Shown here one piece after another: positions 12,341-24,057 of a stretch of 64,000 bases of DNA. Position numbers and translations under genes: made by a program. Each line of letters begins with the position of its first letter. The stretch's first letter is position 1. Origin of the DNA: Panaeolus papilionaceus (Eukaryota; Basidiomycota; Agaricomycetes; Agaricales); NCBI GenBank assembly GCA_015501605.1, contig JADNRZ010000013.1, forward strand, positions 1,116,001 through 1,180,000, given 5' to 3'. The notes beneath the pieces are model-generated. The model was not told where the DNA came from. It ran no database searches and worked only from the letters and a program-made list of their open reading frames with translations.

Positions 12341-13248
12341 TCTCGACAGGTTTTTTGGACAGTCATACCACAGATCGAATGTCCTTCACACTCAATAGAA
12401 TCCTTCCTCCTTACCCACTGAATTAACCCATTAAATTACGTTAAAACCAGGAATTGGAACATAAGTTTCTCATCCCCACCCGACGGCCCCTCCACAGACG
12501 CCTGCGCAGAGGACTACAAAGGACAATCCCCCAACAATGCACCAGAAGTAAAAGGCCTGGCACATTTCATTGATGATAAGGCCAGGGAGGGGCCAGGCGC
12601 AGTTATCTATGTGGATTGGCACTCGTCTAGAATGTTGTTTATGTATTGTGAGTTTTTTTCTTGGGCTCTCAAGTTGTTTTCATTCCAAAGATTTCAAGTG
12701 ACTGATAATGAAATTGATGATGATGTACAGCGTATGGATATGACTGGGCGAAGACACCAAGTACAGCTGATGCAACTGAATTCGACAGTCTCGTTCAGGG
12801 CTTCGCCCGGAATGTGGATGACTGTGGAGTACACAATGCCAGATATATAACAGGCCCAATTTGTACGACTATTTATCCTACTTCTGGTCATCATCAGACT
12901 ATACGTTTGATGTTTCGTACGTTTTCATTTCCTCTCTTTTTCTCTCACTCTTCCTGTATTTCGAATTGCCTCTGCTAACGACGACCTTCAATTAACTGAT
13001 AACATAGAAAAATCCAATACTCATTCGCAGCCGAACTCCGGGAACATGAGTCTCAAGGGTTCGTACTCCCCCGAGCCAAATTCACATATCGGGTGAGGAG
13101 ATATGAGGGTGTGATGTATTTGTTGAAGAATATAGTCCCGCTGAGTTCTACACCGACGCCGTCACCCACGGCTTCAGTATCGAATAGCCCTAGGAGTGGA
13201 TGGTTAGGGTTGGTGGTGGTGGTGTTGACACTGTCCATGCAGGTGTGA
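12341..13248 (+). pseudogene. Decayed partial copy of the M14 carboxypeptidase
   Basis: A 3' fragment of the 9.1 kb gene. Near 12350-12385 a piece of exon 4 survives (SHTTDRM, compared with SQTTDRM in the parent). After an acceptor at about 12450 the sequence [34 protein letters not shown] follows, then [40 protein letters not shown] and the same hydrophobic tail (WLGLVVVVLTLSM). The exon with the HAREW zinc ligands, the signal peptide and the R127-type region are missing. The reading frame breaks after PTSG and again after FVLP. It cannot encode an active enzyme, although several active-site motifs remain readable. Confidence 0.85.
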
Positions 13249-13390
13249 TGATGATTGATTGGGAAATGATCGATGAGGCCGTTGGGATAAATACTCTGAA
13301 AAAAAAATTATCATGATGTTCCTCAAGTTAAATGAAACTCATATTCCAACTTGAAATGAGACGGTATCGAATTTGCAGCAAAAAAGCCCA

Positions 13391-14043
13391 CTAAGCCTCA
13401 GAGGACTCCTGTTGTGGTGTCGGCCGGCTACGTATTAATGAAAAGAGATAGTAACACCCTGCGAAAACTTGCAAAATGAGTAACGATCCACCACCAACGA
13501 CCGCACCTCCCACAGCACCCGCCCTCGATGCCTGAGTATATCCATAACCTTGGGAAATCAAGTTATCCGCTAAATGCTCCCTTTTCATGCCATAGAAACC
13601 GCATATGCCAGTGAGTACTCCGCCCAAAAATAAGAGGGGAGTCAGGAGAATTGGGAAAAGGACGAAAATCTTTAAGCGGTCCCGCATGATCAGCGCACAA
13701 CATGCGAAAACGAGCACATATGCCCCGATGCCTCCTCCTCCCCCCATTAATATCGCGGTTTGTCCTATGTTGTATCCTTCGTAGCCTGCGGCAGTCAGAA
13801 TCACGGTCCCAGCAACTCTACAGCACAATTGAAGGGATTCAGCCATACAAGGAACAAGGAGCTGGACTCACTGTGAAGCGATTCCTAGGCCGACTATAGC
13901 ACCAACTATCAGGCCGAGAGAAATGCTGCTCGTGGTTGAGAAATACGAAGTAAAGAACAGGATCAGATTTCTTACACTATTAGGACCACACATACGGGAA
14001 CGAAAATGCACGGCTTGTCGAACATTGACATCTCTGAAGGCAT
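13391..14043 (-). CDS. Small glycine-rich four-helix membrane protein (family member 3)
   Basis: 182 residues from three exons (13976-14043, 13872-13925, 13391-13817), with closing phases. It starts MPSEMSMFDKPCIFVPVCVV and has GLGIASQVAGTVILTAAGYEG, GGGIGAYVLVFACC, PILLTPLLFLGGVLTGICGF, HLADNLISQGYGY and AGAVGGAVVGGGSLLIL, ending in a Gln/Ser/Glu tail. It is the tandem duplicate of the 11.4 kb gene; frame and splice sites are preserved while the neighbouring carboxypeptidase copy has decayed. That asymmetry suggests this copy is, or recently was, under selection. Confidence 0.75.
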
Positions 14044-14275
14044 TTGATAAGTAGTGTAGGATTGGGACGCGAGGCGAGTATGATGTATCAATAAGGACGA
14101 CCTTTTAGACTTTAGGATTTTATACGCTGTAGGATCATATCTATATGGATAAGTGCATGCTGCCATGCAGTCTGGATAGCATGGTACTGCAGACTGTATG
14201 AAACGGTACTGCACTGCAGGGTTTGTACTTCCAGTGACATATCCACCATGCAAGCGAACCCCTATGTGCGCCTCT

Positions 14276-16080
14276 CACTGTAAACCCGGCGGAGGGGTTA
14301 ATAACCCCTTCGAAGTTAGGACAAGTCCTCCCGAAAAAGGGGGTATTCCACCATTTGAAATAGGTATGTTGAATATTGTGACTTGTGTTCAAGGGGTTTA
14401 AATCACACTTACAGGGTGTTATAGTTGCTTTCACAAGGAGTTTATAGCCCTCTTAAGAACCCCCGAAAAAAGGAGGAAATTCTGCCCTAATTTTGAAACA
14501 CGAAAATGCGGTTTTTAGGGGGTTTCCACTCTTGTCAAAAGCGATTATAACCCTTTTGGCTAGGGATTTTCCCGACTCTATTTGCATAATAAAATAATAA
14601 AAATAAAAATATATTGAATCTATAGAGAAATACAAACTGGTAACAATAATATAATATCAATAGTTAATCTACATGAACCATCTCCAGTGTGGTATGAGGT
14701 CACAGGTAGGGAAAGTAAAGGTTACGGGTGACCCGGACAGGTTATGCATCGGGTCAGGCGCAGGTTCGGATACAGGTCAGCCTCGGCATAGCCGTGAGCT
14801 TCAAAACACGCCCAAGAGCGCCCGAAACGGCCCAGAATTGAGCAAGATATGCTCGTTTGCTCAGTTCTGGGCCGTTTTGAACGTGCTTGGGCTCGTTTTG
14901 CACGGAAAACCCACGCGTACACGGGTGGGGTACACCATGGGTCTGGGTCCGGGTCAGCGACTTCGTACATGAGGGTTACCTGTGACGTTCCCTAGTCAGA
15001 GGTAGTAGGGATACTAGGGAAAAGTAATAGCTCTCCACCAAAATGTCCCAGCACGAAGTCCTGGTTAAAATGAAGTACTGGTCAGTGATAGTACAAAAAC
15101 CATAGATGTAACACAAGGACTCACCATGACCTGCACATCCATTTCATTCATCCTCCTCCCTCCGATTGATGACTGCACAGCACATGATTAAAAGGGGGTG
15201 AAAATAGGACAAGGAACGAAGATTAAGATACATACATACCTTGACTGGGTCAGCCTGCACCTATTACCTTGCCCATCTGTTATGCTAGAAATAATATGGT
15301 CAATACAAACAGATGTCGTTTGAAGGGGATGATAGTAGGTGGAGAGAGACAAGGGAGACGAACAGCAGGAATGAACGTTGAATGAAGTTCAACCAGCGGT
15401 CACGTGTTTGTCGGCATCACCCGTTGTTTGTACCTGACTCACTTTTTTTCGCTAAGTCCACCGTCTGAGCCTGCCTATTAGCAGTCGCTTTCACATATAT
15501 GACCATTTAAGTTTTGATTTAAATTTTATTATATGCAGGGCAATATACTAATCATTATAACTGACTCATCAAGTTACTGAATATGAGTGCATGAAAGGGG
15601 CGAAAGGGGATATAAACCCCTCTAAGCAGGGGTTTTCGAAGCAAGGGATGGAGGGTTTTCACTCCTTTTGACATTTTTAAAAAGTTCATCCCAAAAAATT
15701 TAGAAGTGCTAGACTACAAAACTCCTCTGTAAGGAGTTTTAATAAAACCCTAAATATGAATAGAGGGGGGTATTGATCATTGGTGAAAAAAACCCCTCTG
15801 AAAGGAGGTTTGACAAAACCCTAAATGTGAATACTGCAACTCAGAGGGGGTGTCCATCAAAAGTAAAAAACCCCTTTCCACCAGAGGGGTTTTCACTCCC
15901 TCATTTGGGGGTATGACAAAACCCCCTAGAAACCCCTTTTACCTGAGGGGTTTTTCACTCCCTCGAATGACATTACAACAAAACCCCCTAGATAACCCCT
16001 TTTTTTACCTCCCCCCAAAAGGGGTTTTCCCCCCTGTACAACTCCAGGGGGTTAATACCCCCCGAGTTGGGCTCACAGTG
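14276..16080. mobile_element. Candidate 1.8 kb non-autonomous DNA transposon with CACTGT-type inverted ends
   Basis: The left end reads CACTGTAAACCC and the right end, inverted, CACTGTGAGCCC. The similarity continues imperfectly inward as runs such as GGGGTTAATAACCCC. No transposase frame is visible. The right third carries a degenerate tandem array of about 62-64 nt units (near 15881, 15943 and 16006) built from AGGGGTTTTTCACTCCCTC and AACCCCCTAGA-like blocks, with more diverged copies to about 15600. No clean target-site duplication was found; CTCT flanks both ends. It sits exactly where the homology of the segmental duplication ends. Confidence 0.5.
14698..14987. repeat. Long imperfect palindrome (snap-back hairpin) of about 290 nt
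   Basis: Outer arms AGGTCACAGGTA and TTACCTGTGACG pair; the inner arms at 14823-14845 and 14857-14878 pair almost fully around an 11-nt loop. Further paired blocks (GACCCGGAC with GTCCGGGTC) lie between. No coding frame fits. It looks like a MITE-like insertion nested in the 14.3-16.1 kb element. Confidence 0.65.
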
Positions 16081-19000
16081 CTCTCCTGATACATAGCCTT
16101 GTGCATGATGTGCTGAGGGTAGAATATGCCACGTCTGATGCCTTCGTACTTGCCTCTTCCTTCGAACCATGGCATCCGCATGCAATATTATCAACCTAGC
16201 TGTATCGGTGGAGCGGAATGTGTGGCTTAAAGGGTCCAACAACGCGTTAGGGGTCTATGGACCCACATTGATTGCATATCCTTTATCTGATTTTATTGCA
16301 AAGAGGGCCCTGTGCTGTTCAGGACGACATCAAGATAACTTCTCTCATGGTTCAGATACTTAAAAAGTATTGGTAGATAATTGGATGCTGTAGGAGAGTA
16401 CCGAGGTGAGAGACTCTGTCGGAAATATTAGGAAAAATGTCAGTAACCTATAGGACAGCCCATCAGACTCGGTCGGAACGGGAAAAAACAACTGAGATGT
16501 AAATGAAGAGCACGAAGGTATTTCTACGAGGGTATAAGAACTATGATGAGGGCGATAGAAGAATGATGAACTAATAGGAGAGGAAATAAATGACTACTAT
16601 GAGGAAGGAGCACTTCCATATAGAGAGGCGAGGTACATAAGTGAAAGACGAAGTACAGAGGGCCCAACAAAAAACATAAAAGTACTTATGAGCTGTATGT
16701 GCGGATAAGACCGCCACATTTGGGTTCCTTTGTTACCTTAGGAAGGCTCCTATTACTCAGCGATTGTGGGACTTGTTCGAGGCTTGGCGACTAGAATGCA
16801 ATACATGTCCTTATAGTTTGAGTCATCTGCGCAAAGGATTGTGTATAAGGGTTTTATAGCAAACGAGGTGCAGATGAGCAACACGCACAAATCGCCCCGA
16901 GTAGTAGCTACCCACAAATGCGAACCTAAAGGGTATACTCCAGTGTTAGAAAACATGCAACCGACTGGTTCACAGTACACATACAGATGTAGGTCGCAAT
17001 TTTTCCGACATCAAAATGCGACGAAATACCAAATTCAAGTTTCTTAAGGAATCGAGCGAGAATCACTTACGTCGAGTAGAGCACAGAAGTCGTCAGCCAT
17101 GCCGACGATAACGAAGGAAGGAAACCCATAGGTGCCATCCATTCGACCGTATGATAAGTACAAAAATGAGAACTAGAAGCGAGAAGGCCAATTCTAATAA
17201 ACACGGGGGAAATAACCCTCCTCAGAGTATGCTAAAGGAGTAAAACTGCATCTTGAAATTCGGGTATGGATGAACTATAATTAGCGCCCTCCTTGACCGT
17301 GCGAGTTGCGATTTGCACGGTATCGGACTCTGACAGGGAGTGTGTGTGTATTTTCTCATGTCGCACAATACAATGCATTGTGCCGCCATCGTGTCGTGGT
17401 ATCAGTCAACGGCTGGGGGAGGTGGTATTTTTGGATCCTTTTGGGTGTTGGGTTGTGGAGGGTGAGGATGCCGATCTCTGCGTAGAATTAGATTGGGTAG
17501 GATTAGACAGCGATGAAGGCCTATGACTGCGGATATGTCATTCAGGATAATTTATAATGTTTCTACATCGATAGAAGCATGGAGGGTAGCTTTGTCGTAT
17601 ACTAATTATAACCTACGAATAGAATGAAATGAAATACAAGGCAACTGATTGAAATGACGGTACAAGATGCCCGTCTGCCATGCCAGTCACCGGCTTGAGC
17701 AAGGTCGAATGAATAGGTGGGTTTGAGTGACGGCAGGCTGGAAGTGAACGTCTGAAATTTAACATTTAACGTTGGGCATCGAAGAACCATCCTCTACGTC
17801 TTCGTCGTCGTCGCCACTGTCGTAATAACATTTTACCACCTCCAACTCGAGAACATGGAACACATCTTCTTGCCGAACGGCCATCACCGCTCGCTGTCAG
17901 GCACAACCTCCCTGGCTAGCCCGGCGGTTACCAAGCCGTTGCTATCCTTCTTTCGCAGATCGGCAAGACCCGACTCGGATGTCCAGATGGGGACATGCGG
18001 CGGCACGGCTCCCTGAGTTGGGGAAGTTCCGCGTTGACCGTGACCGTCCCACCAAACAACCAAGGGACAACGCCTGACCTGACAGTGACATCGTTTCTCT
18101 TCTCCCTCTCCCTTCATCCGAATCGTCCTTACTGGTTGTGGTTAGTTCCGTTGAGGTTTATACCATTCTCGTTTTTGAAATTCGTCGACGATATTATCTG
18201 TTTTGTGAATTGGAGTTCTTGTTGGTTGGTTGGACACTGGGTTGTTAAGCGGCTCAATTGCAAGTTCAGGTGTGTGCTCTCATTTGGATTGCGCATTTTA
18301 CTGCTAGATCTGAGGTTTTGGTGGATCACTAACACAGTTCTGTTTCAATATAATATAGAAATTCAGGATCCTTATTCTGCGCACACATTTTACGATTTTT
18401 AAAAATTGGACGGAACTACGGAAGGACGGCACATTCAAGACCATTCATTTTGCATCTTCATCGCTGCCACCCTCCCTTCTGCACTTCCTCACTTGACCTT
18501 GAACCTTCATCATCATCCTGGAAGCGTCATCTCACTCTTACATTCACCGACACACACCTGTACTTGAACTGCTGACAGTCTGACCTCGCTGGCGACGCTC
18601 CATACCCCTGCATCACACCATTCAGCATCAACATCATTCAACACCTTTTAACGGACACTGTACGTCGCCTTTTCTCCCCTTCAATCAACAACGACACTAA
18701 TTTTTTTTTCAATATCTTACAGCATCACTCCGCAGCCCATTTTACCTTGCCTATTCAGTCGATCCACCCACCTCCCCATTTCGCGCTTTCTTTACACACG
18801 CACTTCATTCAACACAACACATTCATCGCCATTTCTTAGCTGCCACGCAAGCAGCTTCATCTCACCATTCAACCATTCTACGCCATCAGTAGCATTCAGG
18901 ACGACCTGAGCTGACGTATCATCTCACTTTTTCAACCCCGCTTGGTGACCCTGACTAGCATCTACCACGGCTGTCGGGATAATCATATAATTTTGGACCG

Positions 19001-19152
19001 CTTGGCTTGTTGTTCGGTCCCCGTTGTCATCCATTTTTTAAATCCCCACCTCCAGCCCCTCGTCCTGTTCTTCCTCTGCGACTCAACACGATTCCAGTCG
19101 TTGAAGTTGTTCCTAGTTTAACTACACCTAAACCCAAAACCAACGAGGAGAG
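16081..19152. other. Intergenic, 3.1 kb, with CT-rich leader before the protease
   Basis: No gene can be supported. A possible minus-strand exon chain near 17150-16750 is too weak to call (see findings). From about 18420 to 19150 the plus strand is strongly C/T-rich, a usual feature of promoters and 5' leaders of expressed fungal genes, and this stretch leads into the protease start. Confidence 0.4.
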
Positions 19153-22100
19153 ATGACATACCCTATACCCGGATCATCTTCACCCTCATCCTCTTCAACC
19201 GCTTCAACATCCTCACGCTGGAAAGGCAAACAACGAGCCGTCGACGTTGAAGCCGACGCAGAAGACCTAGCCAGGGCAGGGAGCGTGGATATGAGAGAGC
19301 TCATCAGTCAATCTGTGGCTTCGTTGGAAAGGAAGGGAAGGAGTAGTGGGCAAGGGAGGAGAAGGAGAAGGGATGCGAGAGCAAGGAGGCGTGAGGTTAG
19401 GGATGAGCTAGGCGAGGGAGGTAGCAACGCAGGAGGAAAAGGCGCAGGAGGAGCGACATGGAGCCGGCACTGGCAGGAACCTGAGAGGAGAGATGAGGGC
19501 GATGGGGGACGGGGAGGCATTGTTTTGGATTTGGAGATGGTGGGGAGTGGGGTTTATGATGTGTGAGTAGACGTTTCTTTTTGTGGATTTTTTGTGGCTC
19601 GGTTCTCCTCTTTCTTTGTCTTTTTGCACTGGGTACCTTCCTCTTTTTAGGGCTCGTATTGGCTACGTTTTCTCTGGGTTATGGATCTGGGGATGCCGAG
19701 GTGGGGTACCCGCTGTACCCGCAAGTCAAGGGTGTTTGGCACACATCGTCGTTCATCCCGTCCTCGACCACCCTCATTCAACAGTGCCATTACCATTGCC
19801 ATTGACACTGGAACTTTCATGATCACGGCAGCGCAACAAATGCGTCTGGGGCTATCAGGATGGGCGTCATCATACGCTCTTACCATCTTCTTGCGGGCAT
19901 TTGGGGGTTTTCTCTGTTCGGCGCTGTGTTTCAGCACAACTGGCGCTGTTGTCTTCCCCGATCATGCTCTTCGTGCACTGTTCTTTGTCATTGCCATTGT
20001 CCCGTGTCATTGCAGATGCGGGCTGTACCTTTGTACTCGACCATGCGCACTCCATGTCCGGTGTCCAGCTCCCCTTCGCGACGTCTTTTCCCGTCCAGTG
20101 TTGTTTTTCAGAATGGGCGGGATTCCTTTGATGTTTTTTTGATGTGGAGCTGGATGGACGGTAGGCGTTTCCGTACACCAGACTGGTCGTTTTTTCGTTG
20201 CGTTGGAAGTGGAGGTTGTGGACTTTGTTCATGTGGTCGCAAGTATTGCGAAGACTTGACTTGCTTCTTTTCTCGGCGTTGTCACCATCCTATTCCGCGC
20301 CCTGCATTGTTGATCTTTCTGATGTGGGTTGGAATGGGATGGTAAGATGCGGGAAAGGATGCTAGGTCTATTTATTTTCTCTTTCTATCTATTTTTCTCA
20401 CTCTTTCTCCCAATACATACGCATCTTGGAGCTCGAGAGGTCGGGCGCTGAATGTGCGATATGGGTTGGGTGTTTATGTTTGCGATTTCACAAGCTTTGT
20501 CGGTTGTTCGCTCCTTTTTGTTGCGTCGTGTTCCGTTCTTTGGATGCGATGCGTTGGTGCTTTTGAATGGGCTGCGCTTTTGAATGCAATGCCATGCGGT
20601 TCTGCGTTGCCCATCGCTCAACAACTCGTGGCGTTTATTCGTCCGCGCGAGCCTGCCGCTATGATTCGAGCTGAGGGTCTCTGGGCGTATCCGACGTCGC
20701 GGTGGCCTGGAAGTGTTGTGATTCAAGGCGTTTCAGGTGTTGGATGGAACATGTTTCGGGAACGTCGGCTCGAATTTCGGGTGTGGGTGCTCGTCGTGGG
20801 CCGTATGTTATCGAGCTTTTATCCGTGCTTTTGTTTTTAATTTCCATTGTCTTTTTGCCTTGCACTCGCTTTCGCTCATTCACCCCTGGGATTGTAATCG
20901 TGTTGCGTTTCCGACGAGATACTGACACTTGATCCTTTCTCCTTTGATTATAGTGCCTATGTCGTCGATATTAAATTCGGTCATAATGATCAGCAGTTTC
21001 AGTTACAAGTTGATACGGGGTCGTCGGATTTGGTGCGTCTCTTTCCCTTCACACCCCCACTCTCACTCACTTTCACCTTTAACTCTACAGTGGGTCGCTT
21101 CAGAAGGCTGCTCCACCTCGAGCTGCAGTCAAACAGGCGGGCGACTGTACAACCCTGGTGTATCCTCCGTCCCGACAGGGCATGATTTTTCGATTCCGTA
21201 TTTGGTGGGCAGAGCAGCTGGCCCGGTTGTGTGGGATCGGGTTAGTGTTGGGGGGTATACGATTGAGAATCAGGCCTTTGGTATTTATCTCCCTCTTCTC
21301 CATTTTTCTAGTCTATATTCTAATGTAAACATATGTGACATCCAGCTGCCGCCAACGACGTCACCGATGAACCCCTCTCCTCATCCTTCATTGGGATCCT
21401 AGGGCTAGCGTTACCTCTCAACAGTATTATCGCCGACTCCATCCCTCCTGTGACGGATAACACCCCCGATGGAGCAGCATGGGCATCTAACTTGTTCTCT
21501 ATAACACCTATCGAGAATTCGCCTGCTGCGAGGTTCCTCTCTCTGTCCCTCCAACGCCCAGGATCGGATCGGGTACCCTCACTCCTTGGAATCGGACGAC
21601 ACCCTACATCGCTCGTACCAGACCCGTCGATGGTCAAATATACAACGCTCGTGAGCGAGCGGATCGGGACGCTCTTTTGGAAAGTGACCGTCAGGGCGAT
21701 CAGTGTGTATGTGGATGGGGTGGTGAAAGAGGTGGATGTGGGGAGGAGTAATACGGGCGCGGTGTTTCCGAGTGCGGTCGTGGATAGTGGGGTACCGTTG
21801 ATTTTGACGACGAGTAGGATTGCGAATGCGATTTATGGAGCGCTTGGTGTGGGCCCGGGGAGCGACGGGATTTGTGAGTGTCTTGTTCGCTTTGGTTTTT
21901 CGTTTTAAGGCACATATACTCACCTTATTCATGTTTATCACAGACTACGTCCCCTGCACAACCCCGCTCAACCTAACACTCACCATCGACACCCTCGCAC
22001 CCATCCCCATCCACCCTCTCGATCTCACTTCGGAGCCCCCAACCGACAACCGAGCGCAGTTCTGTATTGGGCTCATCCAGGCAGCGGATGCGCAGCTGAG

Positions 22101-24057
22101 TAGGCCGGATAGCAGTATCGGGGATATGATTTTGGGTGTGCCATTCATGCGGAATGTGTATAGTGTGATGGCGTATGATGTGCCTAATGCGGATGGGAGC
22201 TTTGGGCCAGTGAATGGAGCTGGGAGTGGTACGACGGGCACCACTGGCACTGGTACTGGGACAACTGGGACGGGAACTGGTACGGGAACGGGAGCGGGAA
22301 CGACTGGGACAGGAACGGCGGGAGCAGGTACAGTGACGAATGGTGGTACCATTCGACCACGAATCGGGTTTTTGTCACTTACAGATCCGACAATCGCTCT
22401 AAACGAATTCCACACCGTGAGGGTATTGAATCAACCCATCCCTCCATCCAACTCTTCCTCTTCATCCGGTACGGGTAACACTGGGGGTGACGTTTTCGGG
22501 GGCGGAGGAGGGGGCGGGAAGACGCTGAATGTGGGGGGGAAGAAGGTCGGGGTGGGGATTGTGGTGTTGATAGGCCTGATGAGCTTTTTCGGGCTATGTG
22601 GATTGTTGTTTATGGGGAGGTGGGTGGTGATGAGAAGGAGGTTTGCGAAGGGGGGGAGCAAGAGTGTGAGTGGGGCTGGGTGGTTTGGGAGAGGCAAAGG
22701 AAACGGCACGGACGGTGACGGTGATGGCGATGAGGAGGGAGAGGCGGATGGGGTTATTGATAAGAAGAGCGCGTATAGGCTTGCGAGGAGGACGAGTGCG
22801 ATTAATGGGAGGGATTGGAGTGGGAGGTTGGATGGGGGTGGGATTAGTGAGGACGAGTTGAGAGAGATGCGGTATAGTGCGTTTTTGGAGAAGGAGAGGG
22901 AGAGGACAATGGGAGGTGGGGGGAGTGAAAGTACGATGGCGAGTGCGAGGACGAGGGTGGGTGATGAGGGGTTTGATGAGATGTTCAAAGAAGGCGCGAT
23001 GAATACCGTTGGAGTGGGGTTGAGGTCGAAGATGGGGAGAGGGAGGAGCCGGGGTGGTGTGTCGCCTATGGACGAGTTTGGGGTTCGGCAGAGCTGGAGA
23101 GACGAAGTGAGGGATGTCGAGGATGTCGATGAGACGTGGGACCCGCGAACAGCACTGAGTTGGCCGAAGGAGATGAAGAGGGACACGAAGAAGAGTACTG
23201 CGACGAATCGGAGTAGGGATTGGGGAGATGCGACGCTTGTAGGCAGGGGAAGGACGATGGAGGGCAAGGGAACGGGAACGGGAGTGAATGATTCGTTGGT
23301 GAAGAATAGGGATAGGAGTTCGAGGAGTCCTCCGGAGCGTGATATGGACGTGGGTGATGCTGATGCGAGAGCGTGGGGTGACGAGGGGAGGGAGACGAAT
23401 GTGCACAAGGCGAAGGAAAGCGTGGATAAGCCGCTGCTTCAACATGTTTCGGTTCCTTCTGGTGATTCGATTGATATGACGACGGTGATGAGAGGATCGA
23501 TGTCGTCCCCTGCTGCGTTGCATATCCCTTTCACCGCCTCGTCGAGTTCGTCAAGGACGACGACGCCTACGCAATCACAACCACGCACCCCCTTCACACA
23601 TGTCCCTCATAATTCGACATCATCTTGGGTTTCTCAACCCGACACGAGATTAAAATCATCAATATCAACACCCACGCCTCCTTTCATGCCGATCTCACCC
23701 TCACCTCTTCTCGACGAATTCGGCGTTCCTTCAACATCACCACCCAAATCCAGGGATAGCATGATGGCAGGCGTAGGAAGATCGCGAACGTTAGGGATGC
23801 CTCTCTTCGTACCAGTGCAGCCGCGGCCCTCGATATCGTCGCAGGCGGAGTCGATGCAGAATGGTAGCGGTGGTGGTGTGAGGGAGAGTTTTGCGAGCGG
23901 GAGTAGTACGGGGAGTGGAACAGGGATGGCGATGATGGGGTTTGCGATCAGTAGTGATGAGAGTGCGTCTACGGGTGTTGGGGTATATGCGACGCCGACA
24001 CCACCGCCTGCGCCGTTGGGTAATGGGATTGGAGGTGTGACCAGAGGGGGGCGGTGA
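19153..24057 (+). CDS. Membrane-anchored pepsin-like (A1) aspartic protease with long cytoplasmic tail
   Basis: 1106 residues from five exons: 19153-19562, 20954-21032, 21091-21280, 21346-21873 and 21944-24057, with all phases closing. Exon 1 is a low-complexity Ser/Arg/Gly region ending VLDLEMVGSGVYDV. The catalytic domain follows: AYVVDIKFG, first active site QVDTGSSDLWVAS, LGLALPLNS, second active site AVVDSGVPLILTT, GDMILGVPFMRNVYSVM. Next are a Gly-Thr repeat linker (about nt 22225-22340), a Ser-rich stalk, one membrane helix (VGVGIVVLIGLMSFFGLCGLLFMG) and a basic, Gly/Ser-rich tail of about 480 residues. Both catalytic Asp are present. No signal peptide is visible in exon 1, and intron 1 is 1.39 kb, so the true 5' end may lie in another exon. 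Surface or vacuolar location is inferred from the helix. Confidence 0.82.

Larger units (their letters stand above)
12341..14250. repeat. Second unit of a tandem segmental duplication (first unit about 10150-12190)
   Basis: The two units share, in order, the carboxypeptidase 3' exons, the convergent spacer, the three-exon membrane-protein gene and roughly 200 nt of its upstream DNA. Matching upstream phrases include GCAGGGTTTGTA at about 12146 and 14215, and AAGTGCATGC at about 12084 and 14151. The unit is about 1.9-2.0 kb. One gene of the new unit decayed and the other stayed open. Confidence 0.8.

Noticed and set aside
19563..20953. Several open frames of 113-161 codons inside the protease first intron
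   Set aside because: Cys/Phe/Leu-rich translations of T-rich DNA on both strands; no domain. Kept only as the long-intron finding.
22431..23523. Long minus-strand open frames (325 and 309 codons) opposite the protease tail
   Set aside because: They are Pro/Ser/Arg-rich mirror images of the Gly/Ser/Arg-rich protease tail; no independent motif, start context or splice pattern.
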